Part shown: piece by piece, positions 24,208-33,082 of the stretch
Layout of the letters: every line of letters begins with the position of its first letter
Numbering within the stretch: position 1 is the first letter of the stretch
Notes under the pieces: model-generated
Databases searched by the model: none
Told to the model about the DNA's origin: nothing
The model's input: only the letters and a program-made list of their open reading frames with translations
Source of the DNA: an uncultured Lachnospiraceae bacterium
Lineage (GTDB): Bacteria > Bacillota > Clostridia > Lachnospirales > Lachnospiraceae
Direction: 5' to 3'
NCBI GenBank assembly: GCA_948470905.1
Contig: CAOKQK010000025.1
Coordinates: 1-42,280, forward strand
DNA: 42,280 bases
Made by a program: the position numbers and the translations under genes

Positions 24208-26418
24208 CTATTCTGTCATATGCAGCTTGCGGTAGGCGGTGGGAGACACGCCGTACTTTGCCTTGAAGCGGGAAAGAAAATATGTGGGGTTGCCGTAGCC
24301 GAGCATGTCGGCGATATCGGCAACCTTTATTTTATTGTCCTGTACAAGCAGCTTTGCCGCTTCCTCCAGCTTGCGGTCAGAGAGGTATTCTGAGAAATTC
24401 GTGCCGGTGTTTTTCTTGAATACACGGCTTAGGTGGCTGTCTGTCATCTGCATTTTCCTGGCGATGGAGTTCAGGTTTGCATCGGCCAGATCCTGTTCAA
24501 TATACATATAGATACTGTTCATGATCTGCTCATTGCGGCTGCTGAGCACATGCTGGTTCTCCTGCTGATAGCTCTGGATAGAGGAGATCAGGTAATCACA
24601 GAAGTGCCCGAAGCCGGGGTTGGCGCGCAGCACCGTAATGCAGGATGTCTCCACCATGGGGTGCGTAAAGTCGTTTTCCTGGAAAAAGAGCTTCACTGCA
24701 GAGAAAGATTCCTCCGCAAAGCGGTATATTTCCGAGAAAGAATACGGGGTGCTGCCCGGGCGGGCAAAATGGGTACAGGCATCCCTGTAGCGTCGCAGAT
24801 ATCCGTACAGATCCTCATAGGCTCTGGTGCGCAGATGGTTCTGGATAGTGCTTGCCACGCCCACATCCATCTTTTCCTGGCTCGACTCGAAGGAGCGTAT
24901 CTGACGGATGGAAAGTCTCAGGTTGTACCCCAAAAGCAGGCTGTAGCGCAGCTGCTGATGGAGGTAGAGCAGTTCGTTCTCCATCTCCTGGCGGGTGGAT
25001 ACTGCATTGCTGTAGAATATGTTGATGGCATATTCGGGTGCTGCGTTGTAGAGGTTCATCTTCAGGGAGTCGCTTAATACCCGCAGGTTGTAAGTGTTGT
25101 AATTCATATAGTACTGCAGGCAGTCCGAACACCGCTGGGAGGACTGCTGGAACAATATCTTGCTTACGGAGAGATTTTCGCAGATGATCCTGTCGAAAAG
25201 CTCCAGGGTGTCGGGGCTGACGGAAGTGCCCTTTGTATTATAGTAATCAATGATAATGCCGCTGAAATAAGGGCGGGAACCAAAGACGTCAGAAGTTTCC
25301 TGCTTTTCTTTCCTGGGATTATCATTCTTTCGCCCGGCGGATTTGGAGTTCTGCTGTTTACAGTTCCGCGGGGCTGTGTTCTGGGGGCTGCCGTTTTGGG
25401 GGGCTGCATACCAGGGTTCTGTATTCTGCAGGCTGCTGTTCCGTGAACCTGTATCCACGGGCTTGCCGTTTCGGGGTTCTGTATCCTGGAGGTTGCAGTT
25501 CCGTGAGCCCGCATCCGCGGGCTTGCCGTTTCGGTTTTTTGTATCCTGGAGGCTGCTGTTCCGTGAGTCTGGATCCATGGTACTGCTGTTCCGGGATTCT
25601 GTATTCTGCAGGCTGCTGTCTCTTGAAACTGCATCTATGGGTTTGCCGTTCCGGGATTCTGTATCCTGCAGATTACCACTCTGTAGGTCTGTGCCCTGGA
25701 ATCTGCCGCTTTGCATACCTTGCCCCTGGGGACTGTCGATCTGCAGGGCTTTGCTGTGTGCGCCGTCTGCCGTTTGCTGGCTGCCACCTTGTTTTCCCTG
25801 CCTTTTATCGGGGGAGGCTGAGAGCAGGAACAGGACGGGTAATGCAGCGGCAAGCAGCAGGAGCAGCAGAAAGCCCTGAAAGTTAAAAAACGACTGCCTG
25901 ACCAGAGCCCGCCCGGTGAGCACAGGTTCATAATAGCAGTAGCCCAGCCCGTCTGTCTGCGAGGGTACATAGCAGAAATAAAAGTCGGGAAGGCTTAAGT
26001 CCCGGTAAGTGTATACAGCCTCCGACGGGTCAGAAACTTCTGAGGAGGTCCTGCGTGCAAGCTCGGAGACGGCGGCTACCAGTTTCCAGGAAAGGGGGCT
26101 GTAGCCTTCTGTGGACAGTACCCGGTCCTCCTGCAGCACCACGAAAGTTGACAGGGACGATGCGAAGGAAAGTTCCTGGGTTAAAACGTCCTTCAGGTGT
26201 CCCAAGCTGTCCCCTGCCTGTTCTTCTTTGGCAGTGTGCCGGTCCATGATACCGGCATAGGCGACGGCGTTTTCATAGACAGCTGTTTTTTGGAATTTCT
26301 TTGCTTTCAGAACGGAAAAGCAGCACAGCAGGACAGAGACTGAGATTAAGGTAAACAATATGATTTTAAGCAGTAAACTGCGGCGGTTGCCTGGATTCTT
26401 TAAAAACTTGTCCAACAT
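24208..26418 (-). CDS. Membrane-bound AraC-family sensor-regulator with a repeat-filled linker
   Basis: 736 residues from the ATG at 26418 (AGAGG about 10 nt upstream); an upstream in-frame TTG at 26454 has no ribosome-binding site. The first membrane helix is at about 15-38, an external sensor region spans 40-165, and the second helix (FLLLLLLAAALPVLFLLS) is near 170-190. Next comes a ~150-residue hydrophilic linker of 10- and 20-residue repeats built on SRN and LQDTE. The cytosolic part follows and the last 100 residues are a clear AraC DNA-binding domain: two helix-turn-helix units (LNSIARKMQMTDSHLSRVFK and VADIADMLGYGNPTYFLSRF). Such proteins usually respond to an extracellular sugar signal and control neighbouring carbohydrate genes; candidates are the GH2 gene to its right and the genes to its left. 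Confidence 0.85.
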   Translation of the reverse strand: MLDKFLKNPGNRRSLLLKIILFTLISVSVLLCCFSVLKAKKFQKTAVYENAVAYAGIMDRHTAKEEQAGDSLGHLKDVLTQELSFASSLSTFVVLQEDRVLSTEGYSPLSWKLVAAVSELARRTSSEVSDPSEAVYTYRDLSLPDFYFCYVPSQTDGLGYCYYEPVLTGRALVRQSFFNFQGFLLLLLLAAALPVLFLLSASPDKRQGKQGGSQQTADGAHSKALQIDSPQGQGMQSGRFQGTDLQSGNLQDTESRNGKPIDAVSRDSSLQNTESRNSSTMDPDSRNSSLQDTKNRNGKPADAGSRNCNLQDTEPRNGKPVDTGSRNSSLQNTEPWYAAPQNGSPQNTAPRNCKQQNSKSAGRKNDNPRKEKQETSDVFGSRPYFSGIIIDYYNTKGTSVSPDTLELFDRIICENLSVSKILFQQSSQRCSDCLQYYMNYNTYNLRVLSDSLKMNLYNAAPEYAINIFYSNAVSTRQEMENELLYLHQQLRYSLLLGYNLRLSIRQIRSFESSQEKMDVGVASTIQNHLRTRAYEDLYGYLRRYRDACTHFARPGSTPYSFSEIYRFAEESFSAVKLFFQENDFTHPMVETSCITVLRANPGFGHFCDYLISSIQSYQQENQHVLSSRNEQIMNSIYMYIEQDLADANLNSIARKMQMTDSHLSRVFKKNTGTNFSEYLSDRKLEEAAKLLVQDNKIKVADIADMLGYGNPTYFLSRFKAKYGVSPTAYRKLHMTE
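25400..25690 (-). repeat. 60-bp tandem repeat (about 4.5 copies) inside the AraC-type gene
   Basis: Four consecutive 60-bp units begin at 25441, 25501, 25561 and 25621, with a partial unit to the left. Each splits into two related 30-bp halves, so the protein repeat is 10 residues. The period keeps the frame (60 = 20 codons). Identity between units is high in the last 30 bp and lower in the first. Confidence 0.85.
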
Positions 26419-26731
26419 AGTATTGATCCTCTCGTAAAAGCGGAAACTTTCCAAAGAAATATTATCATATTTTTCGGATCGCTACAAGCGCTGGACTATG
26501 CTCTAATTGCTTTTATTTTATCTTTTTTTGATAAAAAGATCAATATATGATTAGTTAGTAATCGCAAAGCGGGATGGATGGAGGACTGCTTTATGAATAA
26601 TTTGTGAACAGAATCAAAATATGAGCAGGAGAGCGGCGGTTCGGGATTCTGCCAGAATGATGCACAGGAGTTGGAGTTCAGTGACCTGACTCAAGGAGCC
26701 TTGATTTGACAATAATTCAGATAGAATATGC

Positions 26732-26760
26732 TTGCCCGATAACCTGCCATTGCATATAAT
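26732..26760 (+). promoter_or_regulatory. Promoter of the broken PIN-domain gene
   Basis: TTGCCC (26732-26737), a 17-nt spacer and a perfect TATAAT (26755-26760). A separate TTGACA at 26706 has no matching -10. The stretch 26419-26731 holds no gene; it includes an AT-rich palindrome (ATCTTTTT/AAAAAGAT near 26520-26542). Confidence 0.5.
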
Positions 26761-26781
26761 ATAATCAGGAGGAGCAATTTA

Positions 26782-27087
26782 ATGAGAAGGTTGAAGGTGT
26801 ATTTGGACACTTCGGTGGTTAGTTATCTGTATCAAGAAGATGCCTTCGAGAGGATGCAGGACACGCTGGCGCTATGGGAGCTGTTTCGGCAGGGAGTGTA
26901 TGAGGTTTAAATATCTGATCTCGTTTTAAGGGAAATAGACCGATGCACAGAGGAAAAGTTGAAGATTCTTTTGGATTATATGAAACAGATAAAGATTCAT
27001 GTAATCAAAGGCTTCGAGGTGATCAGTTCTAGGTTTTATAGATTCCAGGGCAGGATACAAAAACATGGAAAATTAACAAGTATTTAG
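26782..27087 (+). pseudogene. PIN-domain (VapC-like) gene with a premature stop and a lost C-terminus
   Basis: An AGGAGGAG 8 nt before the ATG starts a 42-residue frame MRRLKVYLDTSVVSYLYQED... that ends in TAA at 26908-26910 after YEV. Read through this stop, the same frame continues with ISDLVLREIDRCTEEKLKIL, the typical next segment of a PIN nuclease, and a change of TAA to TAC would restore it. After about residue 75 the similarity fades and the frame ends at 27087, well short of the ~150 residues usual for the family, so the last acidic residues of the active site are missing. The conserved first Asp (YLDTS) is present. The product would be inactive. No antitoxin gene is next to it. Confidence 0.75.
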
Positions 27088-27183
27088 CTGACATTTGGGC
27101 CGATTTATGCTATCCTTATCTAATAGGTATCTTGGTGGTGTGAGGACGGTTGCGGAACTTAAAATTAAAGAAAGGATAAGCAC

Positions 27184-30100
27184 ATGGGATCTGAGGCAAA
27201 AAACGGAAAGTATAATTTTAATTACGGGTGGCATTTCAGGCTTGCCGACACTTTTCCGCTGAAAAAGGTGCTTGAAGGCACGGCGGACAGTGAGGGGAAG
27301 CTTTTTTATGAGAGGGATTATCGGGAGGAAGGGTGGAAGGAGGTCAGCCTTCCGCATACCTTTAATGACGGGGATCTGTTTGTGAACCGCATTGAGGACG
27401 CGGGAAGCGGGCAGAAGAGAACGGGCTCCTGCTACCGTAAGTGGTTCCGGCTGGGAGACTGTGGTACATCCGAGGGGAATGGGACGTCCCCGGACGAAAC
27501 GGCCTCCAGGGGGTATGGCGCAGCCGGGGAACGCAAGGTTTTCCTGGAGATTGAAGGCATCCGCCAGACCTGTTATCTCTATGTGAACGGGAGGCTTGCG
27601 GGATATTATGAGGCGGGGGCCTTTCCCATCGGCTTTGATATTACGGATTTCCTCACGGAGGATGAGGAGCAGCTCATCGCCATTGCTACGGACAGCACTT
27701 CCTCCAGGAATATGGATTACATAAGCGCGGAGACGCCCAATCATCCGGATGCGGTGCCGGGAGATTTTGTGGCGGCAATTACCTCCAGGGGCAGAATGCC
27801 GGAAACCCAGGCGGGAGTGGCGTATCAGTGGAACTGCAACGATTTTAACCCCACAGTGGGTGGGCTGTCCAGAAATATCTATCTGCACATAAAGCCAAAG
27901 ACCTATCTGACCCTGCCTTTGTACAGCAATTTAAAGACCAAGGGCGTCTATGTCTACGCTTCTGATTTTGACATCCAGAGGCGGACAGCACGGCTGCATG
28001 TGGAGGCGGAAGTCAGGAATGAGAGCGGCCGTGAGGCGGAGGCTTTTCTCAAGGTGGTATTGAGGGATGCCGCCGGTCGTGAGGCGGCTGTCTTTGAGGG
28101 CAGCGGTAAAAAGCTGGAGTCTGTGGGGGCTGTGGAGGCTTTTCGGACGATCATTCCGCAAAATGCCTATCGCAGGACGGAGGACGGTTTTGAGCCTGTG
28201 GACGAGTCGGAGGCGGGCGAAGTGGAGACTGCGTCTTATAAGGTGGAGGTCCTGACTGCAGAGGCAGAGGTTTCCGGCATGAATTTCTGGGAGATTGACA
28301 ATCCCTGTCTTTACCATGTGTGCGTGCAGCTGTGGGTGGACGGCCAGGTTGCGGATTGGCAGGAGGTGGACACCGGCTTTAGGAAGGTGGAGTACGCGAG
28401 TGATTCCGGGCTTAGGATCAACGGGGCGAAGGTGTGGCTCACAGGCTATGCCCAGAGGGCGACGAATGAGTGGGTGGCGCTGGGCTGTGCTCCTGACTGG
28501 CTCAAGGATGAGGACGCGAAGCTGATCAGGGAGAGCAACGCGAACCATATCCGATTCATGCATGTGGCGGGCGCCCCGGCGGACGTGCGCTCCTATGACA
28601 GGTTTGGCGTGGTGTGTACCCAGCCGGCGGGTGACAAGGAGCGTGAGGTCTTTGGCAGGCAGTGGAAACAGCGTGTGGAGCTGATGCGGGATATTATTAT
28701 CTATTTCAGGAACAGCCCCAGCATTGTGTTCTGGGAGGCGGGAAACAATTCCATCGGGAAGGAACACATGCGTGAGATGCGCCTTTTGAAACAGGAGCTT
28801 GATCCTCACGGAGGCAGATTCATGGGCTGCCGCACCATCAATACCCAGGAGGTCATCCAGGAGGCGGAGTATGCGGGCACCATGCTGAACCGTCACGCGG
28901 CGACCTTTATCGCCAGGCAGGTTCCTATCACGGAGACGGAGTACCTGCGGGAGGAGTCTCCCAGGCGTGTATGGGATGATTTTACGCCGCCCTTTTATGA
29001 CTATGACAGCCTGTGGCTGGGCAAAGGCGGAAGGAAGCAGACAGGCTATGATTATTATGATCTGACGGCGGAGGATTTTGCCCTGGCGGCGGCATCGGGC
29101 TATCAGGAATTCTTTCACGACAGGGTGGGCGGCGCTTCCGGGAATAACCTGTATTCCGCCGCGGCGGCGCTCTGCTGGACAGATTCCGCCCAGCATGGCA
29201 GACAGTCCCACAGTGAGAACGGCAGGATGAGCGGCAGAGTGGACGCTGCCAGGGTCAAGAAACAGAACTTCAGGGTATTCCAGGTGATGCAGTCTCCTGG
29301 TGCGGATGTAGCGATACTGGGGCATTGGAATTATCCCCAGGAGAGTCCTGAGACTTATCGTTATGCACTGAAAAAGTTTGACGGCACTGCCTGGGTCAAG
29401 ACAGGGGAGTATGATTACAGGAACCCAAAGGACAAGACGGTCTATGTAGTGGGCAGCTACAGCATCGCAAGGGTGGAGCTGTCTGTGAACGGCAGGCTTG
29501 TGGGAAGCTGTGACAAGCCGGTGCGCACTTTTATTTTCCCGTTTCCTCATGTGGATGTGACCCAGTCGGGCAGTATCCAGGCAAAGGCGTACGATTATGA
29601 GGGAAATCTTGTGGCCACGGATACGCTGGAGACGGCGGGAGGGCCTGCAAAGCTGAAACTGACTGCTGTATGCAGTGAAAATGGCTTCCATGCCGACGGT
29701 GTGGATGCGGCTTATATAGATATAGAAGTTCAGGACGAAAACGGGCGTGTATGTCCTCTGTGCGACAGCAGGATCCGCTTTCAGGTGGATGGTCCGGCGG
29801 AGTTCCTGGGCGGTTATAACAGCGGGCGCTTCAAAGGACCCGAAGAGGATGACAGCGTGATCCATAAGGATTATATTTATGCGGAATGCGGCATCAACAG
29901 GGTGTTCCTGCGTGCGGGCAGGGTGCCCGGGGAAATCACGGTGACTGCTGTCATGGAGAAAGCATGCGGGCAGGAAGGCAGTGTGGGGAAACACGAAGTT
30001 CCAGGGGAGGGAAATTTTGGGACAGACGGTGCTGTCCGGCAGGACGGTAATATTGGGAAAGATGACGCCGCCCGGCAGGATGGTTTTATCAGGCAGAGCG

Positions 30101-30624
30101 TTGTCCTTCACACTGTAGCAGCGGATACATCAGACCTGACTGAGGCGCTTCCCGGGCGCCAGAGCGCCGTGATAAGGGAAGGCGTTACCCAGAGGCAGGA
30201 CGATTTTCCGGCGAATGCCCTTGCGGATGCGGCAAAATACACAAAGAGAGAGGGGCTTTACTGCAAGGTGCTGGTGAACGGGCAGGAACCGGACACCCAC
30301 GGTATCATGAGCAGGGTGGACAACGGCAGTATTTACAGCCCTATATTATACATATTGAAGTCCATGCATGGAGGAAGGCCGGAGGCATTTTCCTACTCTT
30401 ATCAGGACAAGGTGCTGACCATAGACAGCGGCGGGTATCATGTGGAGATGGAAGCAGGGCATACGCACATGCTGGTAAACGGGGAGGAAAACCTGTTGAA
30501 CGGTCAGCCCTTTGAGGATGCGGAAGGCAATCTGATCGTGGAGATCAATGCGGTCATATCGTATATCCAGGGCGTTTCCGCCGGGTATGACGAGATGGCG
30601 AACCTGTTCCGGATCAATTGGTAG
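27184..30624 (+). CDS. Large GH2-type glycoside hydrolase with extra C-terminal domains
   Basis: 1146 residues with AAAGGA 8 nt upstream. No signal peptide, so cytosolic. Order: GH2 sugar-binding domain (about 10-225), immunoglobulin-like domain (235-400), TIM barrel (about 415-690), a DUF4982-like domain (VELSVNGRLVGS), a GH2 C-terminal sandwich (FQVDGPAEFLGGYNSG), and a last ~120-residue part with NGQEPDTHG and LVNGEENLLNGQPF that resembles the copper amine oxidase N-terminal-like domain. The acid/base segment reads WEAGNNS, where the canonical GH2 motif has Asn-Glu; the nucleophile segment ITETEYL keeps Glu. Activity therefore needs an alternative acid or the protein is specialised. A low-complexity insert (GAVRQDGNIGKDDAARQDG) interrupts the late domain. 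The substrate is probably a beta-galactoside or uronide from pectin. Confidence 0.8.
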   Translation: MGSEAKNGKYNFNYGWHFRLADTFPLKKVLEGTADSEGKLFYERDYREEGWKEVSLPHTFNDGDLFVNRIEDAGSGQKRTGSCYRKWFRLGDCGTSEGNGTSPDETASRGYGAAGERKVFLEIEGIRQTCYLYVNGRLAGYYEAGAFPIGFDITDFLTEDEEQLIAIATDSTSSRNMDYISAETPNHPDAVPGDFVAAITSRGRMPETQAGVAYQWNCNDFNPTVGGLSRNIYLHIKPKTYLTLPLYSNLKTKGVYVYASDFDIQRRTARLHVEAEVRNESGREAEAFLKVVLRDAAGREAAVFEGSGKKLESVGAVEAFRTIIPQNAYRRTEDGFEPVDESEAGEVETASYKVEVLTAEAEVSGMNFWEIDNPCLYHVCVQLWVDGQVADWQEVDTGFRKVEYASDSGLRINGAKVWLTGYAQRATNEWVALGCAPDWLKDEDAKLIRESNANHIRFMHVAGAPADVRSYDRFGVVCTQPAGDKEREVFGRQWKQRVELMRDIIIYFRNSPSIVFWEAGNNSIGKEHMREMRLLKQELDPHGGRFMGCRTINTQEVIQEAEYAGTMLNRHAATFIARQVPITETEYLREESPRRVWDDFTPPFYDYDSLWLGKGGRKQTGYDYYDLTAEDFALAAASGYQEFFHDRVGGASGNNLYSAAAALCWTDSAQHGRQSHSENGRMSGRVDAARVKKQNFRVFQVMQSPGADVAILGHWNYPQESPETYRYALKKFDGTAWVKTGEYDYRNPKDKTVYVVGSYSIARVELSVNGRLVGSCDKPVRTFIFPFPHVDVTQSGSIQAKAYDYEGNLVATDTLETAGGPAKLKLTAVCSENGFHADGVDAAYIDIEVQDENGRVCPLCDSRIRFQVDGPAEFLGGYNSGRFKGPEEDDSVIHKDYIYAECGINRVFLRAGRVPGEITVTAVMEKACGQEGSVGKHEVPGEGNFGTDGAVRQDGNIGKDDAARQDGFIRQSVVLHTVAADTSDLTEALPGRQSAVIREGVTQRQDDFPANALADAAKYTKREGLYCKVLVNGQEPDTHGIMSRVDNGSIYSPILYILKSMHGGRPEAFSYSYQDKVLTIDSGGYHVEMEAGHTHMLVNGEENLLNGQPFEDAEGNLIVEINAVISYIQGVSAGYDEMANLFRINW

Positions 30625-30751
30625 AAAGAAGGGGGCATTCCCGTCAGAAAAATCTGTTTGGACGGAAGAGGCGCGGTAATCTGCCCTGCGGGGTTTAGAG
30701 AATGTGGTAAAATGGATGTAAATGAGATGCGCGGAGGAAACGGAGAAGAAT

Positions 30752-32059
30752 ATGGAACCAATTTTGATCAGTAGTCTTGACATTTCCAGGGCTGGGAAAA
30801 ACTGTAAGATATTGCTGGGGGATATTGATGGGGACGGGCGTATGGAGTTAGTCTGCGCCCAGCCTGACGGAGGGATCGACGACCGTTATGTGCCCCATAT
30901 GGTGGTTTGCCTGACGGCGTTTTCCCTTACGGGGGAGCTTCTGTGGCAGGCAGGCGAGCCTGTGGCGCAGCCGGGTGGGCCCGGATCAGATTACCCGGTG
31001 CAGATAGCTGACATTGACGGAGACGGAAGGCTTGAGGTTCTTGCCGTTATGGATAAGACTCTTTTTGTGCTGGACGGCGCAGACGGACAGGTGAAGAAGT
31101 CATTTTCATTAAAAAACCTTCCGCAGCTTGCCTCCAGCGACCCCAGGTTTCCACAGGGCGAAGGCTGCCCCAATGCTCACGACTGTATCATTGTTGCAAA
31201 TCTGCGGGGAAAGGATACGCCTCAGGATATTATATTGAAAGACCGCTATGAAAACATGTGGGCATTGGACGGGGACTTCAACCTGCTCTGGACCCACAGC
31301 GGCAATGTGGGGCATTTCCCTCTTGCCTGCGATATCAACGGGGACGGCCGGGACGAGGTGATGGCGGGCTACGACCTGCTTTCCTCAGAGGGGAAAGTCA
31401 TGTGGTCCTGCAAGGATCTGGAGGATCATGCGGACTGTCTCTGGATGGGGGACGTCAACGGTGACGGAAAGCCTGAAATGTGCGTGGGAGGCAGTGTCAC
31501 CTGCCTCTATGACGCAGAGGGGAAAGAGCTGTGGCGATACACCGGCTCCATCGAATCCCAGCATGTGGCACTTGGAAAATTTCTGCCGGACAGCCCGGGA
31601 CTGCAGGTGGCAGGTCTGGACAGGATACGCAGAGGCGACGGTCACAAGGGGCAGCATGACGGCAAGGATGGCATGTTCCTCTTAGACTGCCAGGGCAGAG
31701 AGATTTGGAAAGAGGACCGCAGGACAAAAGGCTGGCTCACCATTGTCAACACCTACCGCAACTGGGCGGGGGAGGGAAGGGACTATATTCTCGCCTACCG
31801 CAGAGGAGGCGGGGTGAAGCCGACGCTTTACAACGGGGAGATGGAGGCTGTGGTCACATTCCCTGAGGATGGTTATGTGCTGAGCGGAGATCTGTTTGGG
31901 AGGAACTGTGAGGACGCGGTCATTTACGCTGACGGAAAGGCATGGATCTACTCAGGGCTGCCCTATGACCTGACCCGGAAGCCTTCCGGCAGGCCAGTTC
32001 CCCAGACAGGCAGGCTTTACCGCTCCACCCTGTATCCGGGGTGCGTGTATGGGGAGTGA
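30752..32059 (+). CDS. FG-GAP/VCBS-repeat propeller protein, rhamnogalacturonan-lyase-like
   Basis: 435 residues from the ATG at 30752, with GGAG 7 nt upstream; an ATG at 30722 lacks a site. At least four calcium-binding loops of the form DxDGDGxxE are visible: LLGDIDGDGRMEL, IADIDGDGRLEV, CDINGDGRDEV and GDVNGDGKPEM. These belong to a beta-propeller related to the large domain of PL11 rhamnogalacturonan lyases, but the chain is shorter than those (~600 residues) and has no signal peptide. It may be a small cytosolic lyase, a binding protein or a non-catalytic relative. It follows the GH2 gene by about 130 nt and precedes the DUF1961 gene. Confidence 0.7.
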   Translation: MEPILISSLDISRAGKNCKILLGDIDGDGRMELVCAQPDGGIDDRYVPHMVVCLTAFSLTGELLWQAGEPVAQPGGPGSDYPVQIADIDGDGRLEVLAVMDKTLFVLDGADGQVKKSFSLKNLPQLASSDPRFPQGEGCPNAHDCIIVANLRGKDTPQDIILKDRYENMWALDGDFNLLWTHSGNVGHFPLACDINGDGRDEVMAGYDLLSSEGKVMWSCKDLEDHADCLWMGDVNGDGKPEMCVGGSVTCLYDAEGKELWRYTGSIESQHVALGKFLPDSPGLQVAGLDRIRRGDGHKGQHDGKDGMFLLDCQGREIWKEDRRTKGWLTIVNTYRNWAGEGRDYILAYRRGGGVKPTLYNGEMEAVVTFPEDGYVLSGDLFGRNCEDAVIYADGKAWIYSGLPYDLTRKPSGRPVPQTGRLYRSTLYPGCVYGE

Positions 32060-32121
32060 GCCCAAACCAGGGGGGCATAGAAGTGCAGAGAGCGGAACAA
32101 GTTCCCGCAGGCGGGAACTGG
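32060..32121 (+). repeat. Partial copy (3' end) of the nested-hairpin element
   Basis: Starting right after the FG-GAP gene, the sequence GGGGGGCATAGAAGTGCAG matches the 3' arm of the full copies. It is followed by a perfect 8-bp hairpin GTTCCCGC/GCGGGAAC (32101-32118). The 5' arm is absent, so this is a decayed or truncated unit that starts the array. Confidence 0.75.
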
Positions 32122-32126
32122 AAAAC

Positions 32127-32230
32127 AGTCTCGGAACGGAGTTGCCCCCGGAAGGAATTTCCAGCTGCATTTCCGGGCAGATGGAAATTCCTTCCAGCCC
32201 AAGGGGGCGTAGAAGTGCAGAGAGCGGAAC
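32127..32230 (+). repeat. Nested-hairpin element, copy 1
   Basis: Full unit: outer stem GTCTC with a slightly damaged GAGAgC partner, second stem GCCCCC/GGGGGC, then the 14-bp perfect stem GGAAGGAATTTCCA/TGGAAATTCCTTCC with an inner CTGC/GCAG hairpin. Copies 1 and 2 form a tandem with a 132-bp period. The linker hairpin that separates them is GTTCCCA/TGGGAAC (32233-32250); the equivalent hairpin before copy 1 is GTTCCCGC/GCGGGAAC, so this stem is kept while the bases differ. Confidence 0.85.
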
Positions 32231-32258
32231 AAGTTCCCATATGTGGGAACTGGAAAAC

Positions 32259-32362
32259 AGTCTCGGAACGGAGATGCCCCCGGAAGGAATTTCCAGCTGC
32301 ATTTCTGTGCAGATGGAAATTCCTTCCAGCCCAAAGGGGCATAGAAGTGTAGAGACGGAACT
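32259..32362 (+). repeat. Nested-hairpin element, copy 2 (upstream of the DUF1961 gene)
   Basis: Outer stem GTCTC (32260-32264)/GAGAC (32352-32356), a symmetric 9/9-nt purine-rich internal loop, second stem ATGCCCC (32274-32280)/GGGGCAT (32336-32342), 14-bp stem (32282-32295/32314-32327), inner CTGCA/TGCAG with a 6-nt loop. Only about 8 nt separate its end from the AGGAGG of the DUF1961 gene. Confidence 0.9.
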
Positions 32363-32383
32363 GGAATAGGAGGCATGTGAGAA

Positions 32384-33040
32384 ATGAAATTAATCTATGA
32401 AAATGCGTTGAGCTGTGAGGAGGACATCAGGGATTTTACTTTAGAGGGCAGCGCCAGGCTTTCTTTCCCGGAGGGGAAGTTGCGGATGGAGAATGCCATA
32501 AGTGCAGAGCAGGGGCAGAAGGCGAACTACGTGCTGTGGTGCCCGGTGGATTTTCCCTCTGATGTGAGGGTGGAGTGGAAGTTCCAGCCCCTCAAGGAGC
32601 CGGGGCTGGCGATCCTGTTTTTTGCTGCAAAGGGAAGAAACGGGGAGGACATCTTTGACGAGGCACTGGCAAAGAGGACAGGAGAGTATGTGCAGTACCA
32701 TCACGGTGATATTAATGCTTTCCATGTGTCATATTTCCGCAGAAAGGAGCCGGATGAGAGAGCGCTGCACACCTGCAACTTAAGAAAAAGCTATGGTTTT
32801 CATCTGGTGTCTCAGGGCGGGGATCCGATTCCTGATGCAGATGAGTGCAGTGGCATGTATAAGCTGGCGCTGGAGAAAAAGGGAAATCTGGTGCGGTTTC
32901 TGGTGGAGGAGGTCGAGGTCTTCCGCTTTGAGGATGACGGGGAGGCTTATGGCCCACTGCTTGGCGGCGGAAAGATTGGTTTCCGCCAGCTGGCACCCAT
33001 GATTGCGGAGTACGCGGATCTGAAAGTGTATGAGCTGTAA
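32384..33040 (+). CDS. DUF1961 (YesU-like) protein
   Basis: 218 residues, AGGAGG upstream, no signal peptide. The sequence is a beta-rich, concanavalin-like sandwich: MKLIYENALSCEEDI, LWCPVDFPSDVRVEWKFQPL, FHVSYFRRKEPDERALHTCN, and the end KIGFRQLAPMIAEYADLKVY. It matches DUF1961, whose best-known member is YesU in the Bacillus subtilis rhamnogalacturonan (yes) operon; its function there is unknown, probably oligosaccharide binding or processing. Its position after the FG-GAP gene supports the same pathway. Two copies of the nested-hairpin element fill the gap between the two genes. Confidence 0.8.
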   Translation: MKLIYENALSCEEDIRDFTLEGSARLSFPEGKLRMENAISAEQGQKANYVLWCPVDFPSDVRVEWKFQPLKEPGLAILFFAAKGRNGEDIFDEALAKRTGEYVQYHHGDINAFHVSYFRRKEPDERALHTCNLRKSYGFHLVSQGGDPIPDADECSGMYKLALEKKGNLVRFLVEEVEVFRFEDDGEAYGPLLGGGKIGFRQLAPMIAEYADLKVYEL

Positions 33041-33082
33041 ATTAATGTCTGCTGCCGTCTGGAGGTAACAGTTTGGTGAGCT

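Noticed and set aside
25343-25879. Plus-strand open frame of 178 codons opposite the AraC-type gene
   Set aside because: It mirrors the 60-bp tandem repeat and has no convincing start site. The minus-strand frame has clear membrane and AraC domains.
27931-30111. Minus-strand open frame of 726 codons opposite the GH2 gene
   Set aside because: It is an antisense shadow in a GC-rich gene; the plus-strand frame has clear GH2 domains and the minus-strand product has no recognisable motif.
32017-32376. Open frames on both strands across the hairpin array that encode ~100-residue proteins
   Set aside because: The 132-bp period is a multiple of three, so any frame open in one unit stays open in the next. 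The translations are low-complexity copies of the repeat and lack good starts. The structure and covariation explain the sequence better than coding.
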